The position numbers and the translations under genes are program-made. Of a DNA stretch of 64,000 nucleotides, positions 63,772 through 64,000 are shown in pieces. Position 1 is the stretch's first letter; every line of letters starts with the position of its first letter. The notes below the pieces were generated by a model. It was not told the DNA's origin, made no database searches, and saw only the letters and a program-made list of their open reading frames with translations. Source of the stretch: Apilactobacillus micheneri (GTDB lineage: Bacteria; Bacillota; Bacilli; Lactobacillales; Lactobacillaceae); contig NZ_POSO01000001.1 in the NCBI RefSeq assembly GCF_002993975.1, forward strand, positions 276,611-340,610. Reading direction: 5' to 3'.

Positions 63772-64000
63772 AAAGTAAAAATCGATCACAAGCTCGTCAT
63801 TATAGATTTCATATTGATTGGATTTTAACGATTATTTTAGTAATCGCATTAGTTCTGTATGGCTATGGGACTTGGAAAACTGGTTCCGCCAATGATTTTT
63901 ATACTTCTGCAATTACTAGCATGACACAAAGTTTTAAGAACTTCTGGTATGCCAGTTTTGACCCTGCTGGATATATTACGGTGGATAAACCGCCAGTTGC
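63768..64000 (+). CDS. GT39/ArnT-type membrane glycosyltransferase, partial
   Basis: The first 77 residues of a longer protein cut by the window end. After a basic N-terminus there is one membrane helix (about 17-37), then SANDFYTSAITSMTQSFKNFWYASFDPAGYITVDKPPV. The FDPAGY..VDKPP motif is the first-loop signature of PMT/ArnT-like transferases of the YkcB type. Such enzymes move a sugar from a polyprenyl carrier to a surface acceptor. AAGGAGG precedes the ATG. Confidence 0.85.
   Translation, partial: MKSKNRSQARHYRFHIDWILTIILVIALVLYGYGTWKTGSANDFYTSAITSMTQSFKNFWYASFDPAGYITVDKPPV

Noticed and set aside
1-64000. CRISPR arrays, IS elements, prophage, rRNA and tRNA genes
   Set aside because: No spaced repeats, transposase, integrase or structural phage gene, and no cloverleaf or rRNA sequence was recognised.

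Overview
The window is AT-rich Firmicute DNA with Shine-Dalgarno-led genes, intrinsic terminators after most transcription units, and frequent TTG starts. A complete phosphoketolase gene (22297..24687) together with BirA, Spx, RNase Y, LtaS-type, Hsp20 and Amt genes points to a heterofermentative lactic acid bacterium of the Lactobacillaceae. An Apilactobacillus-like, insect- or flower-associated species is a guess from base composition and gene content, not a determination. I see no rRNA, tRNA, CRISPR array, transposase or prophage gene.

Layout. 1-5.1 kb: NhaC-family transporter behind a T-box leader and a 16-codon leader ORF, thioredoxin (apparent ATT start) coupled to a TerC-family gene, two peptidoglycan hydrolases, a MerR regulator. 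5.3-12.7 kb: LTA-synthase-like enzyme, potassium channel, ferredoxin-NADP reductase, hydrolases, nucleoside hydrolase, an Spx paralogue lacking its CxxC switch. 12.9-20.1 kb: 5'-nucleotidase, RNase Y, Amt, a methyltransferase-like protein. 20.1-20.3 kb: candidate non-coding RNA. 21.3-30.8 kb: frameshifted pseudouridine synthase, phosphoketolase and GntR regulator, tRNA deacylase, HD phosphohydrolase, P-type ATPase, aldo/keto reductase. 30.8-39.2 kb: lysine riboswitch plus APC permease, SDR-MerR pair, SAP protein, GDPD, BioY/BirA biotin module with two BirA operators, Zn-alcohol dehydrogenase with a MerR-type promoter. 39.4-45.9 kb: two membrane-anchored XRE regulators and several secreted or membrane proteins of unknown role.

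45.9-55.8 kb is a six-ORF minus-strand defence operon: hsdR, hsdM, hsdS, a long SIR2 gene split into two ORFs, and a GIY-YIG/DUF4357 gene. A type I restriction-modification system thus shares its transcript with a probable NAD-consuming SIR2 effector. Its leader holds a terminator-like hairpin with a competing antiterminator-like pairing. 55.9-64 kb: small membrane proteins, a WxL-type surface protein, two tandem hsp20 genes under CIRCE/CtsR-like sites, a GH25 lysozyme, a two-component system, and a GtrA/GT39 glycosylation pair cut by the window end. Four contiguous 11-bp direct repeats before the response regulator and gtrA, and three related repeats before the lysozyme, suggest one cell-envelope regulon.

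A caution runs through the window: five genes (rluA-like, SIR2, hsdS, a small membrane gene and one hsp20) are each restored by adding a single A to an A-run of the coding strand. This looks like systematic homopolymer under-calling, or else slippage in a strain prone to it. Broken genes here should not be read as biological pseudogenes without checking the reads.
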